The notes under the pieces were generated by a model. That model saw only the letters and a list, made by a program, of their open reading frames with translations. It had not been told where the DNA came from and ran no database searches. From NCBI RefSeq assembly GCF_020857975.1, contig NZ_JACWUO010000011.1, forward strand, positions 83,290 to 147,289: a DNA stretch of 64,000 nt. Direction: 5' to 3'. Positions 24,357 through 33,964 of this stretch are shown here, in pieces. A program made the position numbers and the translations under genes. Origin of the DNA: Stenotrophomonas rhizophila. Lineage in GTDB: Bacteria; Pseudomonadota; Gammaproteobacteria; Xanthomonadales; Xanthomonadaceae. Each line of letters starts with the position of its first letter. The first letter of the stretch is position 1.

Positions 24357-25016
24357 ATGACTGAACCCCTCCCCCTGTCCGCCGGCATCCCGGCGGACGC
24401 CGCAGACGTGCCCTCTGCCGCCCAACGCCTGATGGCGACCCGCTTCCGCGGCTTCCTGCCGGTCGTTGTCGACGTGGAGACCGGCGGCTTCGACTGCAAC
24501 CGCAACGCGCTGCTGGAAATCGCCGCGGTGCCGATCGAAATGGACGACAACGGCCTGCTCTACCCGGGCAAGACCACCAGTGCCCATGTGATCCCGGCCG
24601 AAGGCCTGGAGATCGACCCGAAGTCGCTGGAGATCACCGGCATCATCCTGGACCATCCGTTCCGCCTGGCCAAGGCCGAGAAGGACGCGCTGGACCACAT
24701 CTTCGCGCCGGTGCGCGCGGCGGTGAAGAAGTACGGTTGCCAGCGCGCGATCCTGGTCGGCCACAACGCGCACTTCGACCTGGGCTTCGTCAACGCCGCG
24801 GTCAACCGCGTCGGCCACAAGCGCAACCCGTTCCATCCGTTCAGCGTGTTCGACACGGTCACCATGGCCGGCATCGCCTACGGCCAGACCGTGCTGGCAC
24901 GCGCAGCGGCGGCCGCCGGCCTGGGCTGGGATGCGGACGAGGCGCACAGCGCGGTGTATGACACCGAGCAGACCGCCAAGCTGTTCTGCACCATCGCAAA
25001 CGCATGGCCGCGGTAG
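24357..25016 (+). CDS. rnt: Ribonuclease T
   Basis: 3'-to-5' exoribonuclease that trims tRNA and other stable RNA ends. 219 residues. The DEDDh catalytic set is visible: [11 protein letters not shown] (Asp and Glu), [13 protein letters not shown] (Asp) and [19 protein letters not shown] (His and Asp). [26 protein letters not shown] is typical of RNase T rather than of DnaQ. The N-terminus is about 20 residues longer than in E. coli. Confidence 0.95.
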   Translation: MTEPLPLSAGIPADAADVPSAAQRLMATRFRGFLPVVVDVETGGFDCNRNALLEIAAVPIEMDDNGLLYPGKTTSAHVIPAEGLEIDPKSLEITGIILDHPFRLAKAEKDALDHIFAPVRAAVKKYGCQRAILVGHNAHFDLGFVNAAVNRVGHKRNPFHPFSVFDTVTMAGIAYGQTVLARAAAAAGLGWDADEAHSAVYDTEQTAKLFCTIANAWPR

Positions 25017-25083
25017 GCGCTTCGCCCCTACCGCCCCACATTTTGCTGCGCAAAACGCGGGCCCCGGCGCCTTGCTTCCACAT

Positions 25084-25246
25084 CCCCTGCGCCTGTCGGC
25101 GCGCCCCCCTTGACTCAAGGGGGGCTCCTGCTCGGCTAGATCCCTCGCGCCGCATGCCACATCGTCGGCCACGGTGAATGCCCATTGGACCCGCTGGAGG
25201 AAAGCCCCCTTGTTGTTCAAGGGGGCGCGCCGATAGGCGCGGGGAT
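25084..25246. repeat. MITE-like element with 29-base terminal inverted repeats
   Basis: Left end 25084-25112 (starts CCCCTGCGCCTGTCGGCGCG) and right end 25217-25246 (ends GCGCGCCGATAGGCGCGGGG) are inverted copies with few differences. Just inside each end is a second hairpin (CCCCCCTTGACTCAAGGGGGG at 25105-25125, GCCCCCTTGTTGTTCAAGGGGGC at 25204-25226). It carries no gene. It could be a small non-autonomous element or a structured RNA after rnt. I saw no clear target duplication. Confidence 0.6.
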
Positions 25247-25262
25247 AAGGTGGAATGCATGG

Positions 25263-25301
25263 CCAGCATTGGTTGAACCTGCAAGGTTCAACCAATGCTG
25301 G
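25263..25301. terminator. Long hairpin at the end of the GGDEF gene
   Basis: CCAGCATTGGTTGAACC (25263-25279), loop TGCAA, and its exact inverse (25285-25301): a perfect 17-bp stem that contains the stop codon of the GGDEF gene. No T-run on either side, so it may be a mRNA 3'-end stabiliser rather than a classic terminator. Confidence 0.6.
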
Positions 25302-28300
25302 TCCTGTCGCGGCCGTCGCTCTTGGCCCGGTACAGCGCCCGGTCGGCACGCTGGTAGAGCAGCATCGGGGTACGGTCGTCGGCATCCAGTTCGACCAGGC
25401 CGGCGCTGAAGGTGACCTTCAGGCCCGGCACGCCGGCCCAGTCGGGGTGGTCGTGGAACAGGCCGCGCAGCCGCGCGCAGACCTGCGCGGCCTCGTCCAG
25501 CCGGGTGTCGTTGAGCAGCAGGGTGAACTCTTCGCCGCCGGTACGCGCCGGCATGTCCGAATCGCGGCAGGCCGAGGCGATCACCCGTGCCACTTCGATC
25601 AGCACCACATCGCCGACGCTGTGGCTGTGGCTGTCGTTGACCTCCTTGAAGTGGTCGATGTCCAGCACCACCAGGCACAGCGGGTGGCCGCTGCGCTGGG
25701 AACGGGCGAAATCGCGCGCCAGGGCTTCATCGAACGCGCGCCGGTTGGGCAACCCGGTCAAGGCATCCTCGCGCGCCTGCCGTTCGAACTGTTCGGCCTG
25801 CACTGCCAGGCGGTCGGCCAGCTCGGTCTTTTCCAGGTTCAATGCCTGCAGGTTCACCGTCTGCGCCTGCAGGTCGCGGGTGGCCGCATCCACCAGCCGC
25901 GCCAGGCGGATGTTGCTGGCCTTGTAGCGGTTGATCAGATAGCGGTACAGCGCGATCAGCCCGGCCAGCAACAGCAGCACCGCCACCACCTGCACGCTGC
26001 GGCGCTGCCACAGGAACGGCTCGACGGTGAAGGACCACACCGCTTCGCTGCCGCTCCAGGTACCGCCGGGGTGCGCGGCCGAGACATGCAGGGTGTAGTC
26101 GCCCGGCGGCAGCCCGATGAACTCCACGCTGCGCTGCTGGCCGCGCTCGATCCAGCCATGGTCCAGCCCGGCCAGCCGGGTGCGGTAGCGGATCCGCTCG
26201 GACATCAGATAGCTCAGGCCCACGTAGCTGACACTGAGCCGGCGCCCGCCGGGAATGGTGTTGTGGTTGCTGCCCTGCCAGTGCAGCGGCTTGCCGTCCA
26301 CCTGCACGCTCTCGATCACCGCCGGCGGCGCCAGGCGCTCGCGGAAGCGTTGCAGGCGCAGCGGGTCGACCGTGCTCAGGCCACCGGCGGTGACCACCCA
26401 GAAGGTACCGTCGTGGCGCAGGATCGCCGACGGCCCGGAACTGCCGTTGGCCTGCGAATTGGCCATGCCGTCGATTTCGTTGTAATGCTCCACTTCCACC
26501 CGCGCCCGGCGGCCATCGGCCACCTGGTCGAGCATGGCCATGTCGGTGCGCAGCACGCCGCGGTTGCTGCTGATCCAGACATTGCCTACCCGGTCGGGCA
26601 CCAGCTGGAACACCGTATCCACCGGCATGCCCTGCTCCAGCCCGACCCGCGCCAGCCGGCCGTCCTGCCAGCGGTACAGGCCGCGGTCGCTGCTGACCCA
26701 CATCGCATCGCCGATCTGCTGGAAGCCGAACACACTGCGCCCGCCGCCGAGCGGGGCCAGGTCGATGGCCTGCACCCGGTCGCCGCGCAGCACCCGGATG
26801 CCTTCGATGGTGCCGATCCACAGTGCGCCCTCGGCGTCATGCGCCAGCGCGGTGATCAGGCCGCCGGGCATGCCGGCAATGGCCGGCACTTCCACTCCGT
26901 GGGCATCGATGCGGACCACACCCTTCTGGGTGCCGGCCCAGACCACGCCCTGGCGGTCCACGCTCATCGCGCGGATGTTGCCCCCGGGCAGGCCGTCGGA
27001 CGTGCCGTAGCGGTGCAGGGTGCGCCCATCCGGGGCCAGGCGGAAGATGCCGTCGCCAAAGGTGCCCACCCACATATCGCCCTGGTGGTCCTGGGCCAGG
27101 CTCAGCACCGAGGGCGCCTTGCCGCCGCTGTTGCGCAGAACAACCGGGGTGAAGCGGCCGTCGGCGCCGCGCCGGTCCAGGCCGCTGGCACTGCCGATCC
27201 ACAGCTGCCGCTGCTGGTCCTCGAACACGGTGCGGATGTAATCGCCGCTGAGGCCATCGCGCTCGGTATAGCTGCTGAACAGGGTTTCGCGCAGCCGGTA
27301 CAGGCCGCCGTTGGCGCCGGCCCAGATGCTGCCCTCGGCATCCTCGCGCAGGCTGACCACGCGCCCGCCGGGCAGCGACAGCCCGGCCGGCAGCCGTTCC
27401 AGCCCATGCCGCGACAGGCGCAGCAGGCCCTGGTTCTCGGTACCCAGCCACAGGTCGCCATGCCGGTCCTGCAGCATCGCGGTGATGTGCATCACCCCGG
27501 GCAGGCGGTGCTGCAGTTGCGGCACGCCGTCGACCATGCGGTAGATGCGCTCGCCGGCGACGATCCACACCACCCCATCCGGGGCGCGGTACGGCCACAC
27601 CAGGCCGCGGCCCAGGCCAAAGCGCTCCGGGGCGCGGCGCAGCACGCCATCGTTGTCGCGCAGCACCAGACCATCCAGGGTGCCGACCCAGACCCGGTCC
27701 TGCGCGTCGACCACCAGCTTGGTGAAGCTCATCGCCATCGGCACGTCGGCCGGCGGCGGCAGGTAGGTGAAACGACCGTCCGCGTCCAGGCTGCCGATGC
27801 CCTTGCCTTCATACAACAGCCACAGCCGGCCGTGGCTGTCCATCTGCATGGCCTGGATCAGCACCTGCGGGTTGTCCGGCTGGTGCCCGAACACCTTCCA
27901 CACCCCATCCGGCCCGCGCCGGGTCACATTGCCGCGCGAATCGCTGATCCACAACGCGCCGTCGCGGTCCACCAGCAGCGCGCCCACGCCGTTGTCGCGC
28001 AGGCCCGGCCGGGTACCGCGGTCGTAGACGGTGAAATCCAGCCCGTTATAGCGCACCAGCCCTTCCCAGGTGGCGAACCACAGGTGGCCTTCGGGGGTCT
28101 GGGCGATGTCGCGCAGCGAGTTGTGCGGCAGGCCGTTGCGCGAGGTCCACACGTCGATGGCGTAGTCGCGCAGCGGCGGCGGGCCGTCGTGGGCCCAGGC
28201 CGGCCACGGCAGCGCGCACAGCAGGCACGCCCACAGCCACAGCGCGCCAAGGCGCTGGATGCTGTGCCGCGCTGCCGGCCGCCACCGGGTGCCGCGCCCC

Positions 28301-28311
28301 CCAGGACTCAT
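25288..28311 (-). CDS. Periplasmic propeller sensor with membrane-anchored GGDEF diguanylate cyclase
   Basis: 1007 residues from the ATG at 28311 (MSPGGRGTRW), with a signal peptide ending AWA-HDG. Residues 45-700 hold about fourteen repeats of the Reg_prop type (SLRDIAQTPEGHLWFATWEGLVRYNG, VLSLAQDHQGDMWVGTFGDGIFR), forming two beta-propellers. A Y_Y_Y domain (YRTRLAGLDHGWIERG..GDYTLHVSAAHPGG), one membrane helix (VQVVAVLLLLAGLIALYRYL), a coiled coil, and a GGDEF domain (EDALTGLPNRRAFDEAL, ARTGGEEFTLLLND) follow. The active-site loop is GGEEF and the inhibitory I-site RDSD lies five residues before it. Makes cyclic-di-GMP in response to an unknown periplasmic signal, possibly a sugar, as in HTCS sensors. 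An upstream in-frame ATG at 28428 is possible but would bury the signal peptide. Confidence 0.92.
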   Translation of the reverse strand: MSPGGRGTRWRPAARHSIQRLGALWLWACLLCALPWPAWAHDGPPPLRDYAIDVWTSRNGLPHNSLRDIAQTPEGHLWFATWEGLVRYNGLDFTVYDRGTRPGLRDNGVGALLVDRDGALWISDSRGNVTRRGPDGVWKVFGHQPDNPQVLIQAMQMDSHGRLWLLYEGKGIGSLDADGRFTYLPPPADVPMAMSFTKLVVDAQDRVWVGTLDGLVLRDNDGVLRRAPERFGLGRGLVWPYRAPDGVVWIVAGERIYRMVDGVPQLQHRLPGVMHITAMLQDRHGDLWLGTENQGLLRLSRHGLERLPAGLSLPGGRVVSLREDAEGSIWAGANGGLYRLRETLFSSYTERDGLSGDYIRTVFEDQQRQLWIGSASGLDRRGADGRFTPVVLRNSGGKAPSVLSLAQDHQGDMWVGTFGDGIFRLAPDGRTLHRYGTSDGLPGGNIRAMSVDRQGVVWAGTQKGVVRIDAHGVEVPAIAGMPGGLITALAHDAEGALWIGTIEGIRVLRGDRVQAIDLAPLGGGRSVFGFQQIGDAMWVSSDRGLYRWQDGRLARVGLEQGMPVDTVFQLVPDRVGNVWISSNRGVLRTDMAMLDQVADGRRARVEVEHYNEIDGMANSQANGSSGPSAILRHDGTFWVVTAGGLSTVDPLRLQRFRERLAPPAVIESVQVDGKPLHWQGSNHNTIPGGRRLSVSYVGLSYLMSERIRYRTRLAGLDHGWIERGQQRSVEFIGLPPGDYTLHVSAAHPGGTWSGSEAVWSFTVEPFLWQRRSVQVVAVLLLLAGLIALYRYLINRYKASNIRLARLVDAATRDLQAQTVNLQALNLEKTELADRLAVQAEQFERQAREDALTGLPNRRAFDEALARDFARSQRSGHPLCLVVLDIDHFKEVNDSHSHSVGDVVLIEVARVIASACRDSDMPARTGGEEFTLLLNDTRLDEAAQVCARLRGLFHDHPDWAGVPGLKVTFSAGLVELDADDRTPMLLYQRADRALYRAKSDGRDRTSIG

Positions 28312-28463
28312 CCGTCCGGACCTGCCGCAGAAGGCACGCGGCCGCGCGCGATGGGCGGCGCGGCAGCAGGGGGGCGGGCAACGAACAGGGGCGAGCTCAT
28401 GCAGAAAAAAGCTGGCGAAGTTGCCCATAGTAGGCAAATCCGCACGCACTGTGTCGTGAAAAC

Positions 28464-29867
28464 TCAGCCCGGGCGGCTGCCCGGCGCGCGCAGCGTGGCC
28501 GGCCAGCGCACCACCGCTTCCAGCCCGCCCAAGGGGTGGTTGCGCAACTGCAGCCGCGCGCCATCCTTCTCGGCCAGGGCGCGGGCGATGGTCAAGCCCA
28601 GTCCGGCACCACCGGTCTCGCGCGAACGCGAGCCCTCCAGCCGCACGAACGGATCGAACACGGCCTCCAGTTCGTCCTCGGCCAGCCCCGGCCCCTTGTC
28701 GCGGATGCGCACCACCACTTCTTCGGCGGTCTGGTCCACGCTGACCCGTGCCGCGCGGCCATAGCTGACCGCATTGTCGACCAGGTTGGAGAACAGGCGG
28801 TGCATGGCCAGCGGACGCAGCATCAGCACCGCCCCGCTGGGCTGGTCGAAGCGCACGTCGGCGCCGGCTTCGGCGGCATCTTCGACGATGCTCTCCAGCA
28901 GCGAGTCCAGGTCCAGCGCGGCGCGCTGTTCGGCGCTCTCGGCGCTGCGCGCCAGCTCCAGGCCCTCGCGGATCAGCGCCTGCATCGCACCCAGGTCGCC
29001 GACCAGGCGCTCGCGCAGCGCTTCGTCGGCGACGTTTTCCAGGCGCAGGCGCAGCCGGGTCACCGGGGTCTGCAGGTCGTGGGTGATCGCCGCCAGCATC
29101 TGGGTGCGTTCGCCCAGGTGCCGCTGCAGGCGCTTCTGCATGGCATTGAACGCTTCGGCGGCGCGCTGCACTTCCAGCGGGCCGGTCACCGGCATCGGCG
29201 CGCCCTGCAGGTCATCGCCCAGCGCGGCGGCGGCCGCGGCCAACCGCTGCAGCGGCGCGCTGGCCATGCGCGCCACCACATAGGCAAGCACCGCGATGGC
29301 CAGCACCAGCAGGGTCAGGAACAGCGGGTCCACCGCCAGCACGCCGTTGTGCGCCACCGCCGGCGAATCCAGCGCCAGCTGCAGCGCGGTGCCGTCGCTG
29401 AGCTGCACGCTGACCATGCGGCACTTGGGCGGGATGAAGGCCGGGTCGCGCTCGCGTGGCGGGCCGTTGCGCGGCTTGTCGCGGTGCGGGAACGCGGGCA
29501 GTCGCGGCAGGCAGGAACGGAACGAGGTGAAAGCCACCCTGCTGCGCGCCACCGGGCCGGGACGGTCGTCCAGGACTTCCATCAAGGCCTGGTCCGCGCG
29601 GCCCACGCGGGCGCCTTCGGGCAGCCGGCGCACGCTGGGGCCGCCGCTGTCGAGCAGGCGCTCGCGCAGTTCCGGGTTGCCGTCGAGCATGTTGACGAAC
29701 CCTTGCAGGCGGTCGGCGATGCGGTTGAGGTTCTGCCGTTCGAACTCCTGCTGGCGCTTGGCGCTGGCCAGCATGGTCGCGCCGATCGCCGCCACGCTCA
29801 TGCCCAGCAGCAGGATCACGAACAGCCGCCCCACCATCGAGGCGAAGAACCGCTGCAGCCGCTTCAT
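28464..29867 (-). CDS. Sensor histidine kinase, probable regulator of macABC
   Basis: 467 residues. Membrane helix near 13-33, a periplasmic loop of about 135 residues, a second helix (LFLTLLVLAIAVLAYVV), HAMP, H-box MLAAITHDLQTPVTRLRLRLE, N-box HRLFSNLVDNAVSYG, G1 DKGPGLAEDE and G2 GGAGLGLTIARALAE. EnvZ/CpxA-like layout. The ATG overlaps the regulator stop by four bases (ATGA). The pair is divergent from macA, 202 bases away, so control of the efflux operon is likely by position. Confidence 0.92.
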   Translation of the reverse strand: MKRLQRFFASMVGRLFVILLLGMSVAAIGATMLASAKRQQEFERQNLNRIADRLQGFVNMLDGNPELRERLLDSGGPSVRRLPEGARVGRADQALMEVLDDRPGPVARSRVAFTSFRSCLPRLPAFPHRDKPRNGPPRERDPAFIPPKCRMVSVQLSDGTALQLALDSPAVAHNGVLAVDPLFLTLLVLAIAVLAYVVARMASAPLQRLAAAAAALGDDLQGAPMPVTGPLEVQRAAEAFNAMQKRLQRHLGERTQMLAAITHDLQTPVTRLRLRLENVADEALRERLVGDLGAMQALIREGLELARSAESAEQRAALDLDSLLESIVEDAAEAGADVRFDQPSGAVLMLRPLAMHRLFSNLVDNAVSYGRAARVSVDQTAEEVVVRIRDKGPGLAEDELEAVFDPFVRLEGSRSRETGGAGLGLTIARALAEKDGARLQLRNHPLGGLEAVVRWPATLRAPGSRPG

Positions 29868-30592
29868 TCCAGGGTCACGGCGGTGGCCAGCACATAGCCT
29901 TCGTTGCGCACGGTCTTGATCAGGCCATCGCTGCCGCCGTCGTCGGCCAGCTTGTTGCGCAGCCGGCTGACCTGCAGGTCGATGGCGCGGTCCTGCGATT
30001 CGTAGCTGCGGCCACTGCTCAGCGCCACCAGCTGTTCGCGCGAGAGCACCTTGTTGGCGTGCCCGACGAACACCCGCAGCAGCCGGAACTCGGCGCCGGA
30101 CAACACCACCACGCGGCCATCGGGATCGAGCAGGTGGCGGTGTTCCAGGTCGAAGATCCAGTGCGAGAAGCGCGCCCGGCGGATCGCCAGCGGTTCCAGG
30201 TTGGCCGGCAGCGCCTCGGTCCGGCGCAGCACGTTGCGGATCCGCGCCAGCAGTTCGCGCGGCTCGAACGGCTTGCCCAGGTAATCGTCGGCGCCCATTT
30301 CCAGGCCCAGCACGCGGTCGATCGGCTCGCTGCGCGCGGTCAGCATGATCACCGGCGTGCTCGAGCGCGCGCGCAGGTCGCGGCACAGGGTCAGCCCATC
30401 TTCGCGCGGCAGGTTGAGGTCGAGCACGATCAGGTCCACATGTTCGCGCTCCAGCAGCTGGCGCATGCCGGCGCCGTCGCTGGCGGTGCTGACCTGGTAA
30501 CCGGCGCGGCCGAGTTGTTCGGCCAACAGCTGGCGGATGTCATGGTCGTCGTCGACGATCAGCAATCGATGCATCGGGGTGTTGGTCTCCAT
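29864..30592 (-). CDS. OmpR-family response regulator, probable regulator of macABC
   Basis: 242 residues. Receiver with LIVDDDHD (acidic pocket), phospho-acceptor in DLIVLDLNLPREDG, TA in MLTARS and Lys in GADDYLGKPF. C-terminal winged helix (LSGAEFRLLRVFVGHANKVLSREQL, YESQDRAIDLQVSRLRNKL..IKTVRNEGYVL). Start at 30592 (METNTPMHRLLIVDDD) has AAGGGA upstream; MHRLL at 30574 is an alternative. It is translated together with the kinase. The divergent gap to macA (30593-30794) is AT-richer than the genes and should hold its binding sites. Confidence 0.93.
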   Translation of the reverse strand: METNTPMHRLLIVDDDHDIRQLLAEQLGRAGYQVSTASDGAGMRQLLEREHVDLIVLDLNLPREDGLTLCRDLRARSSTPVIMLTARSEPIDRVLGLEMGADDYLGKPFEPRELLARIRNVLRRTEALPANLEPLAIRRARFSHWIFDLEHRHLLDPDGRVVVLSGAEFRLLRVFVGHANKVLSREQLVALSSGRSYESQDRAIDLQVSRLRNKLADDGGSDGLIKTVRNEGYVLATAVTLE

Positions 30593-30794
30593 GCGGTGAT
30601 GATCCCTTGTCCGGACCTGAACCGCATCCTCTGGTTTGCGTACGCATGTCTCAAAATCAGCGCGGGATACGTGGCGAAACGTGGTGCAGTGCACAGGGTT
30701 ACAACTTGATACAGAGCAGGCATTGAGTGACTTGTCGGCGGTATTCACAATGCTGACAACGCCGCACCCGCAGCCCGCCGAGTAGACGATCATC

Positions 30795-32012
30795 ATGAAG
30801 CACCGCCTGCCTACCACCCGCCGCGGCCGTGTGCTGCTGTTGATCGCCGTGCTCATGGTGCTGGCCGCGATTGTCGCATGGTCCCTGCGCAAGCCGGCCG
30901 CCCCGGCCCTGGCCACCAGCCCGGTCAGCCGCGGCGACATCGCCCAGACCGTGGAGGCGACCGGGGTGGTCGACGCCTACAAGCTGGTCAGCGTAGGCGC
31001 GCAGGCCTCCGGCCAGGTCAAGTCGCTGAAGGTGCAGCTCGGCGATACGGTCAGGGAAGGCGACCTGATCGCCGAGATCGATGCCACCACCCAGCACAAC
31101 CAGGTGCTCAACGCGCAGGCCACGCTGGACCAGGTCAAGGCCCAGCGCGCGGTGCAGCAGGCCAGCCTGCGCGAGGCCGAGCTGGAATTCGCGCGGCAGC
31201 AGCAGATGCTGGCCGCAGAGGCCACTGCGCGCGCGGAGTACGATGCCGCCGATGCCAGGCTGAAGACCGCACGAGCCCAGGTCCAGTCCTTCGACGCACA
31301 GATCAAGGGCCGCCAGACCGAACTGGATACCGCGCGCGCCAACCTGGCCTACACCCGCATCACCGCGCCGATGAACGGCACCGTGGTCGCGGTAGTGACC
31401 GAGGAAGGCCGCACCGTCAACGCCAACCAGACCGCCCCGACCATCGTGATGCTGGCGCGGCTGGACCTGGTCACGGTCAATGCCGAAGTCTCCGAGGCCG
31501 ACGTGGTCAAGATCAAGTCCGGCATGCCGGTCTACTTCACCACCCTGGGCGATCCCGACCGCCGCTACCACGGCACGCTGCGCCAGATCAATCCGGCGCC
31601 GGCATCGATCACCAAGAAGGACTCCACCTCCAGCGACACCAGCACCACCACCGCGATCTACTACAACGCATTGTTCGACGTGGAGAACCCGGACGGTAGC
31701 CTGCGCATCGACATGACCGCGCAGGTATCGGTGATGCTGAGGCAGGCCAGCGGCGTGCTGATCGTCCCGGCGGTGGCACTGGGTCCGAAGAGCCGGGATG
31801 GGCGCTACTTGGTACGCATCGCCGATGCCGACGGCATGCCGGCACCACGTCAGGTCAAAATCGGCATCAACAACGGCGCCTTCGCCGAGGTGCTATCCGG
31901 GCTGGAGGAAGGCGACAGGGTCGTGGTCGGCGAGGGCGGAGCAGCCGGTGGTGGCCGCAGCAGCACATCCATGCGCATGGGCGGCGGCGCGGTACGCATG
32001 GTGAACCAATGA
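30795..32012 (+). CDS. macA: MacA-type periplasmic adaptor of an ABC efflux pump
   Basis: 405 residues. N-terminal membrane anchor ([21 protein letters not shown]), lipoyl halves ([30 protein letters not shown] and [26 protein letters not shown]), a helical hairpin between them, a beta-barrel and a membrane-proximal domain ending in a Gly/Arg/Met-rich tail. Bridges MacB to the outer-membrane channel. It overlaps macB by four bases (ATGA). The MacABC pump of S. maltophilia is linked to macrolide and other drug tolerance and envelope stress. Confidence 0.92.
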   Translation: MKHRLPTTRRGRVLLLIAVLMVLAAIVAWSLRKPAAPALATSPVSRGDIAQTVEATGVVDAYKLVSVGAQASGQVKSLKVQLGDTVREGDLIAEIDATTQHNQVLNAQATLDQVKAQRAVQQASLREAELEFARQQQMLAAEATARAEYDAADARLKTARAQVQSFDAQIKGRQTELDTARANLAYTRITAPMNGTVVAVVTEEGRTVNANQTAPTIVMLARLDLVTVNAEVSEADVVKIKSGMPVYFTTLGDPDRRYHGTLRQINPAPASITKKDSTSSDTSTTTAIYYNALFDVENPDGSLRIDMTAQVSVMLRQASGVLIVPAVALGPKSRDGRYLVRIADADGMPAPRQVKIGINNGAFAEVLSGLEEGDRVVVGEGGAAGGGRSSTSMRMGGGAVRMVNQ

Positions 32013-33964
32013 GCCAGCCGCTGCTGCGGCTGCGCGAGCTGCGCCGCGAATTTGCGGCCGGTGAGGACACCATCGCGGTGCTGCGCGACATCAACCTGGA
32101 CATCGCCGCCGGCGAAATGGTTGCCATCGTCGGCCAGTCCGGGTCGGGCAAGTCGACCCTGATGAACATCCTCGGTTGCCTGGACCGACCCACCCGCGGC
32201 AGCTACCAGATCACCGGCCGCGAGACTGGCAGCATGCGGCCGGACGAGCTGGCTGGACTGCGCCGCGAGCATTTCGGCTTCGTGTTCCAGCGCTACCACC
32301 TGCTGGGCGACCTGGATGCATGCGCCAACGTGGCCATGCCAGCGGTGTATGCCGGCAGCCCGGGCCCGATCCGCACCGCCCGGGCCGAACAGCTGCTGCA
32401 GCGCCTCGGCCTGGGCGAACGCATGCGGCACAAACCCGGCCAGTTGTCCGGTGGCCAGCAGCAGCGCGTGTCGATTGCCCGTGCGCTGATGAACGGGGGC
32501 GAGGTGATCCTGGCCGACGAACCCACCGGGGCGCTGGATACCCGGTCCGGCGAAGAGGTCATGGGCATCCTCGGCGAGCTGCATGCCGAAGGCCACACCA
32601 TCATCATCGTCACCCACGACATGAACGTGGCGCGACACGCCCAGCGCATCATCGAAATCCGCGACGGCGCGATCATCGCCGACCGCGCCAATGCGGATGC
32701 GCCACGCTATCGCGCGCAGCGCCAACCCAGCGTTGCCGCCGGCAAGGGCAGTAGCTGGCGTGCCACGCGCGACCGCTTCACCGAAGCGTTCCGGATGGCG
32801 CTGCTGGCGATGAACGCCCACCGCCTACGCACCTTCCTGACCATGCTCGGCATCATCATCGGCATCGCCTCGGTGGTATCGGTGGTGGCCATGGGCAACG
32901 GTTCGCAGCAGCAGATACTGCAGAACATCAGCACACTAGGCACCAACACCATCGACGTCTATCCCGGCCGCGGCTTCGGCGACATGCGCTCGGCCCGCGT
33001 GCAGACGCTAAAAGCCAGCGATGCCTATGCACTGGCCCAGCAGAGTTACGTCGACAGCGCGACCCCCAATGTGTCCTCCTCGCAAACCGCGCGCTACCGC
33101 AACCAATCGGCCGGCGCCCAGATCAGCGGGGTTGGCGAGCAGTTCTTCCGGGTCAAGGGGCTGCAATTGAGCATCGGCCGCTTTTTCGATGCCGATGCGG
33201 TCAAGCAGCTTGGGCAGGTGGCGGTCATCGACGAAAATACCCGCAACCAGTTCTTCCCGGCCGGAGAGGATCCGATCGGCCAGGTTATCCTGCTCGGCAA
33301 GGTGCCGGTGCGCGTGGTCGGAGTGGCGCATCGACAGAACTTCGGTTTTGCTGGCGGCACCAGCCTGAGCGTGTGGGTGCCCTACACCACGGTGATGTCG
33401 CGCATGCTCGGCCAGACCCATGTCTCGGGCATCACCGTGCGCGTAGCCGATGACACCCCAATGGATGCGGCGCAGGCAGCGATCACCCGGGTGCTGGCCA
33501 TGCGTCACGGCACTGAGGACTTCTACCTCAGCAACAGCGCCGAAATCCGCGAGATGATCGAAAGGACCACACGCACCATGACCCTGCTGATCGGCGCGAT
33601 CGCCGCCATCGCCCTGCTGGTCGGCGGCATCGGGGTGATGAACATCATGCTGGTGTCGGTGACCGAACGTACCCGCGAGATCGGCGTGCGCATGGCCATC
33701 GGCGCGCGCCAGAGCGACATCCGCCAGCAATTCCTGATCGAAGCGGTGCTGGTCTGCCTGCTCGGCGGTCTGCTCGGCGTGGGCCTGTCGCTGGTGGTGG
33801 GCTGGCTGTTCGGCAAGTTCGCGCCCGACTTCACCCTGCTGTTCTCCACCGCCTCGATCGTGGCCGCCTTCGCTTGCTCCAGCCTGATCGGCGTGGCATT
33901 CGGCTTTCTTCCGGCACGCAACGCCGCCCAACTTGATCCCGTGGAGGCGCTGGCGCGCGAATGA
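32009..33964 (+). CDS. macB: MacB-type ABC efflux ATPase/permease
   Basis: 651 residues. N-terminal ATPase: Walker [11 protein letters not shown], signature LSGGQQQRV, Walker [13 protein letters not shown], and VTHDM. Then a membrane helix near 275 ([22 protein letters not shown]), a large periplasmic domain, and three C-terminal helices with the FtsX motif ([29 protein letters not shown]). Works as a mechanotransmission dimer. Coupled to macA and macC by four-base overlaps. Confidence 0.95.
   Translation: MSQPLLRLRELRREFAAGEDTIAVLRDINLDIAAGEMVAIVGQSGSGKSTLMNILGCLDRPTRGSYQITGRETGSMRPDELAGLRREHFGFVFQRYHLLGDLDACANVAMPAVYAGSPGPIRTARAEQLLQRLGLGERMRHKPGQLSGGQQQRVSIARALMNGGEVILADEPTGALDTRSGEEVMGILGELHAEGHTIIIVTHDMNVARHAQRIIEIRDGAIIADRANADAPRYRAQRQPSVAAGKGSSWRATRDRFTEAFRMALLAMNAHRLRTFLTMLGIIIGIASVVSVVAMGNGSQQQILQNISTLGTNTIDVYPGRGFGDMRSARVQTLKASDAYALAQQSYVDSATPNVSSSQTARYRNQSAGAQISGVGEQFFRVKGLQLSIGRFFDADAVKQLGQVAVIDENTRNQFFPAGEDPIGQVILLGKVPVRVVGVAHRQNFGFAGGTSLSVWVPYTTVMSRMLGQTHVSGITVRVADDTPMDAAQAAITRVLAMRHGTEDFYLSNSAEIREMIERTTRTMTLLIGAIAAIALLVGGIGVMNIMLVSVTERTREIGVRMAIGARQSDIRQQFLIEAVLVCLLGGLLGVGLSLVVGWLFGKFAPDFTLLFSTASIVAAFACSSLIGVAFGFLPARNAAQLDPVEALARE

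Noticed and set aside
25255..28764. 1169-codon rightward open frame
   Set aside because: Antisense to the propeller-GGDEF gene, whose motifs are unmistakable; the translation is low-complexity Ala/Gln/His.
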